This document shows, piece after piece, positions 62,455 to 64,000 of a stretch of DNA of 64,000 nucleotides (position 1 is its first letter; the number at the start of each line of letters is the position of its first letter). The position numbers and the translations under genes were made by a program. The notes below the pieces were generated by a model that did no database searches, was not told the DNA's origin, and saw only the letters and a list, made by a program, of their open reading frames with translations. The DNA is taken from positions 58,881 to 122,880 of the forward strand of contig JAWKVC010000013.1 in assembly GCA_041398245.1 (NCBI GenBank). The letters are read 5' to 3'. The DNA comes from UBA7672 sp041398245. GTDB taxonomy: Bacteria; Pseudomonadota; Alphaproteobacteria; Caulobacterales; Hyphomonadaceae.

Positions 62455-63086
62455 TGAGCGAGCCCCTCTCCCCTTTCACTTTCGAGACCGAATTCACGCC
62501 AAACGGCGACGTGCTGAAGGGGCCGGATCGCCGGTTCTTCACGCGTGATGAAGCCGACGAACTGGCGGCCAAGGCGCGCGCCGAGGGCGAAACACGTGCG
62601 CGCCAGTCGGCTGAGACGAAGGGCTTTGCCTCGGTCGACAGGATCGCGGGTCATCTCGCGCCAGTCTCGGCGCAACTCGCGGCCATCGCGGATGCCCTGC
62701 GCCAGGAAGCTGCCGAGCTGGCCATGATCGCGGCGCGCAAGATCGCCGGCGCCGCGCTGGACAAGAATGGCGAAGAGGCGGCCGCCGTCGCCATCGCCAA
62801 CGCTGTCAGCCAGCTCAAGGGGAACCCGGTTGTCGTCATCAGCGTCGCGCCGGACTCCCTCGCCCAGATCGAACGCCGGTTCGAACAGCTGCGCCGTCAC
62901 GGCATCGGCGCCGCGCTGCAGTTCGTCGGCGATCCGCAGGCCAAGCCCGGCGACTGGAAAGTCAGCTGGGGCGAAGGCTCCACCGGCTTCAGCCGCGAAG
63001 CCGTCGAAGCAGCCATCGAGAAGGCCCTGAACGCCCGTCTCTCCGATCCCGTCGAGCCACAGCTCGAACTCTTTTCCGCCGCGTAG
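62454..63086 (+). CDS. flbE: Flagellar assembly protein FlbE/FliH family
   Basis: 210 residues. The 1-bp overlap with fliG and the place before fliN point to FlbE, the Caulobacter FliH-like protein. The sequence is Ala/Glu-rich and helical with A-K-A-R-A-E-G-E-T-R-A-R-Q-S-A, then a C-terminal domain (N-P-V-V-V-I-S-V-A-P-D-S-L). It would regulate the export ATPase FliI. Confidence 0.82.
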   Translation: MSEPLSPFTFETEFTPNGDVLKGPDRRFFTRDEADELAAKARAEGETRARQSAETKGFASVDRIAGHLAPVSAQLAAIADALRQEAAELAMIAARKIAGAALDKNGEEAAAVAIANAVSQLKGNPVVVISVAPDSLAQIERRFEQLRRHGIGAALQFVGDPQAKPGDWKVSWGEGSTGFSREAVEAAIEKALNARLSDPVEPQLELFSAA

Positions 63087-63092
63087 GACGCC

Positions 63093-63449
63093 ATGAGCAC
63101 CAACGACCTCAACCTTCCAGACCTGTCGGCCGGCGACCCCGGCACGGCCGTCGCCGCGCCTCGCCCTTCCGAGCCTGAAGGGATAGATCCGCGCGACAAG
63201 GTCGCAGCCGACCTCAAGCCCGTCTTCGACGTCCCTGTCTCGGTGCAGGCCGTGATCGGTCGCACGACCATCGAAGTCTCGGACCTTCTGCGCCTTGGCC
63301 CCGGCTCGGTCCTCGAACTCGACCGCCGCGTCGGCGAAGCCATCGACATCTATGTGAACTCGCGCCTCGTGGCGCGCGGAGAGGTCGTCGTCGTCGACGA
63401 CCGGCTCGGCGTGACCATGACGGAAATCATCAAGAATTCGGACGCCTAG
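63093..63449 (+). CDS. fliN: Flagellar motor switch protein FliN
   Basis: 118 residues. The SpoA/FliN fold: L-R-L-G-P-G-S-V-L-E-L-D-R-R-V-G-E-A-I-D and L-V-A-R-G-E-V-V-V-V-D-D-R-L-G-V. A flexible N-terminus of about 40 residues. It completes the C-ring with FliG and FliM. Confidence 0.95.
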   Translation: MSTNDLNLPDLSAGDPGTAVAAPRPSEPEGIDPRDKVAADLKPVFDVPVSVQAVIGRTTIEVSDLLRLGPGSVLELDRRVGEAIDIYVNSRLVARGEVVVVDDRLGVTMTEIIKNSDA

Positions 63450-63459
63450 AGGAAACCCC

Positions 63460-64000
63460 ATGCGTGTTCTGATTATCGGAAATCTCGCTGGCCAGCTCTC
63501 GGCCGCCACCAAGATAGCCTTCGACCGCGGCGCCAAGGTGCTGCACGCGCAGGACGCCGCCGCAGCGATGGAGCTGCTGCGCACCGGCCGCGGCGCAGAC
63601 ATCGTCATGATCGATGTTCACGAGGACATCTCGACCCTCGTCACGGCGATGAAGCAGGAGCGGATCGTCGCTCCGGTCGTCGCCTGCGGCATCGGCGCCA
63701 ATCCGGAAACCGCAGCCGCCGCGATCCGCGCCGGCGCACGCGAGTTCATCCCGTTGCCGCCCGACCCGGAACTGATCGCCGCTGTTCTGGCCGCCGTCGC
63801 CGACGATGATCGTCCGCTAATCGCGCAGGATCCGGCGATGATCGACCTCAAGCAGGTCGCAGACCAGATTGCGCCGTCCGACGCGTCCGTGCTGGTCACG
63901 GGCGAAAGCGGCGTCGGCAAGGAAGTGATGGCGCGCTATCTGCACAAGCGCTCAAAGCGTGCGGACAAGCCGTTCATCTCGGTCAACTGCGCCGCCATTC
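63460..64000 (+). CDS. flbD: Sigma-54-dependent flagellar regulator FlbD (3' end beyond window)
   Basis: The first 180 codons from ATG 63460 (AGAGGAA upstream), cut by the window edge. The receiver-like domain (residues 1-110: M-R-V-L-I-I-G-N-L-A-G-Q-L-S, A-R-E-F-I-P-L-P-P-D) closely resembles Caulobacter FlbD. The AAA+ domain starts with Walker A T-G-E-S-G-V-G-K-E and S-V-N-C-A-A-I. FlbD activates late flagellar sigma-54 promoters such as the two at 55.1-55.3 kb and represses early ones such as fliF. Confidence 0.93.
   Translation, partial: MRVLIIGNLAGQLSAATKIAFDRGAKVLHAQDAAAAMELLRTGRGADIVMIDVHEDISTLVTAMKQERIVAPVVACGIGANPETAAAAIRAGAREFIPLPPDPELIAAVLAAVADDDRPLIAQDPAMIDLKQVADQIAPSDASVLVTGESGVGKEVMARYLHKRSKRADKPFISVNCAAI

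Noticed and set aside
1..64000. tRNA, rRNA, insertion sequence or phage genes
   Set aside because: No clover-leaf arms, transposase motifs, terminal inverted repeats or phage structural genes were seen on either strand.

Overview
The window is about two-thirds G+C, densely coded, and reads as the chromosome of an alphaproteobacterium of the Caulobacterales/Hyphomonadales type. The best evidence is the right end. There fliK-flgD-flgE-sciP-fliF-fliG-flbE-fliN-flbD lie in the order known from Caulobacter crescentus, with divergent flgK-flgL, sigma-54 promoter elements, CtrA-like boxes before fliF and the CtrA antagonist SciP. GANTC (CcrM) sites also cluster in some promoters. I see no phage, transposon, CRISPR array, rRNA or tRNA.

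Layout. 1-3.9 kb: a TonB energy-transduction operon on the minus strand (tonB-exbB-exbD-exbD-TPR protein, cut by the left edge). 4.2-8 kb: a glutamate/dicarboxylate symporter with an inserted EF-hand pair, then a plus-strand trio of class-IV aminotransferase-fold protein, lipoprotein and sulfotransferase. 8-10.3 kb: two tandem secreted paralogues with matching upstream boxes; a third, frameshifted copy lies at 45 kb. 10.5-21.4 kb: a TlpA-like lipoprotein, argH, a serine hydrolase, an AraC regulator facing a cytochrome b561, an acetyltransferase, an LptM-like lipoprotein, lysA and a TIGR02302-type membrane protein. 21.4-26.4 kb: a phosphoribosyltransferase and a zinc-ribbon protein divergent from ftsE-ftsX-ydcF-like-plsC. 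26.4-31.6 kb: tyrosine/histidine/phenylalanine genes (prephenate dehydrogenase, hisC, chorismate mutase) divergent from metX-metW.

31.7-43.7 kb: PII protein, gloB, a cupin, PHA-cycle genes (phaB, phaR, a phaA-type thiolase), an ankyrin protein, DUF2332, alcohol dehydrogenase, an endonuclease V-like protein, RidA, a host-attachment family protein and a dodecin-like protein. 43.9-45.8 kb: two genes broken by frameshifts. 45.8-51.8 kb: mnmA, an HD-domain protein, small zinc-binding proteins and a tannase-family esterase. 51.8-64 kb: flagellar rod/hook/basal-body genes; flgK and flgE carry frameshifts as read.

The strongest oddities are: (i) an aminotransferase-fold protein whose positions for the PLP lysine and the pyridine-binding glutamate appear to be Asn and Ser, kept beside a sulfotransferase; (ii) the EF-hand insertion in a DAACS transporter; (iii) three spaced boxes shared by the two secreted paralogues; (iv) four GANTC sites in 31 bp; (v) seven indels between 44.4 and 58.8 kb, which may be sequence errors or real decay. 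All calls are from reading the sequence; family assignments rest on remembered motifs, not searches.
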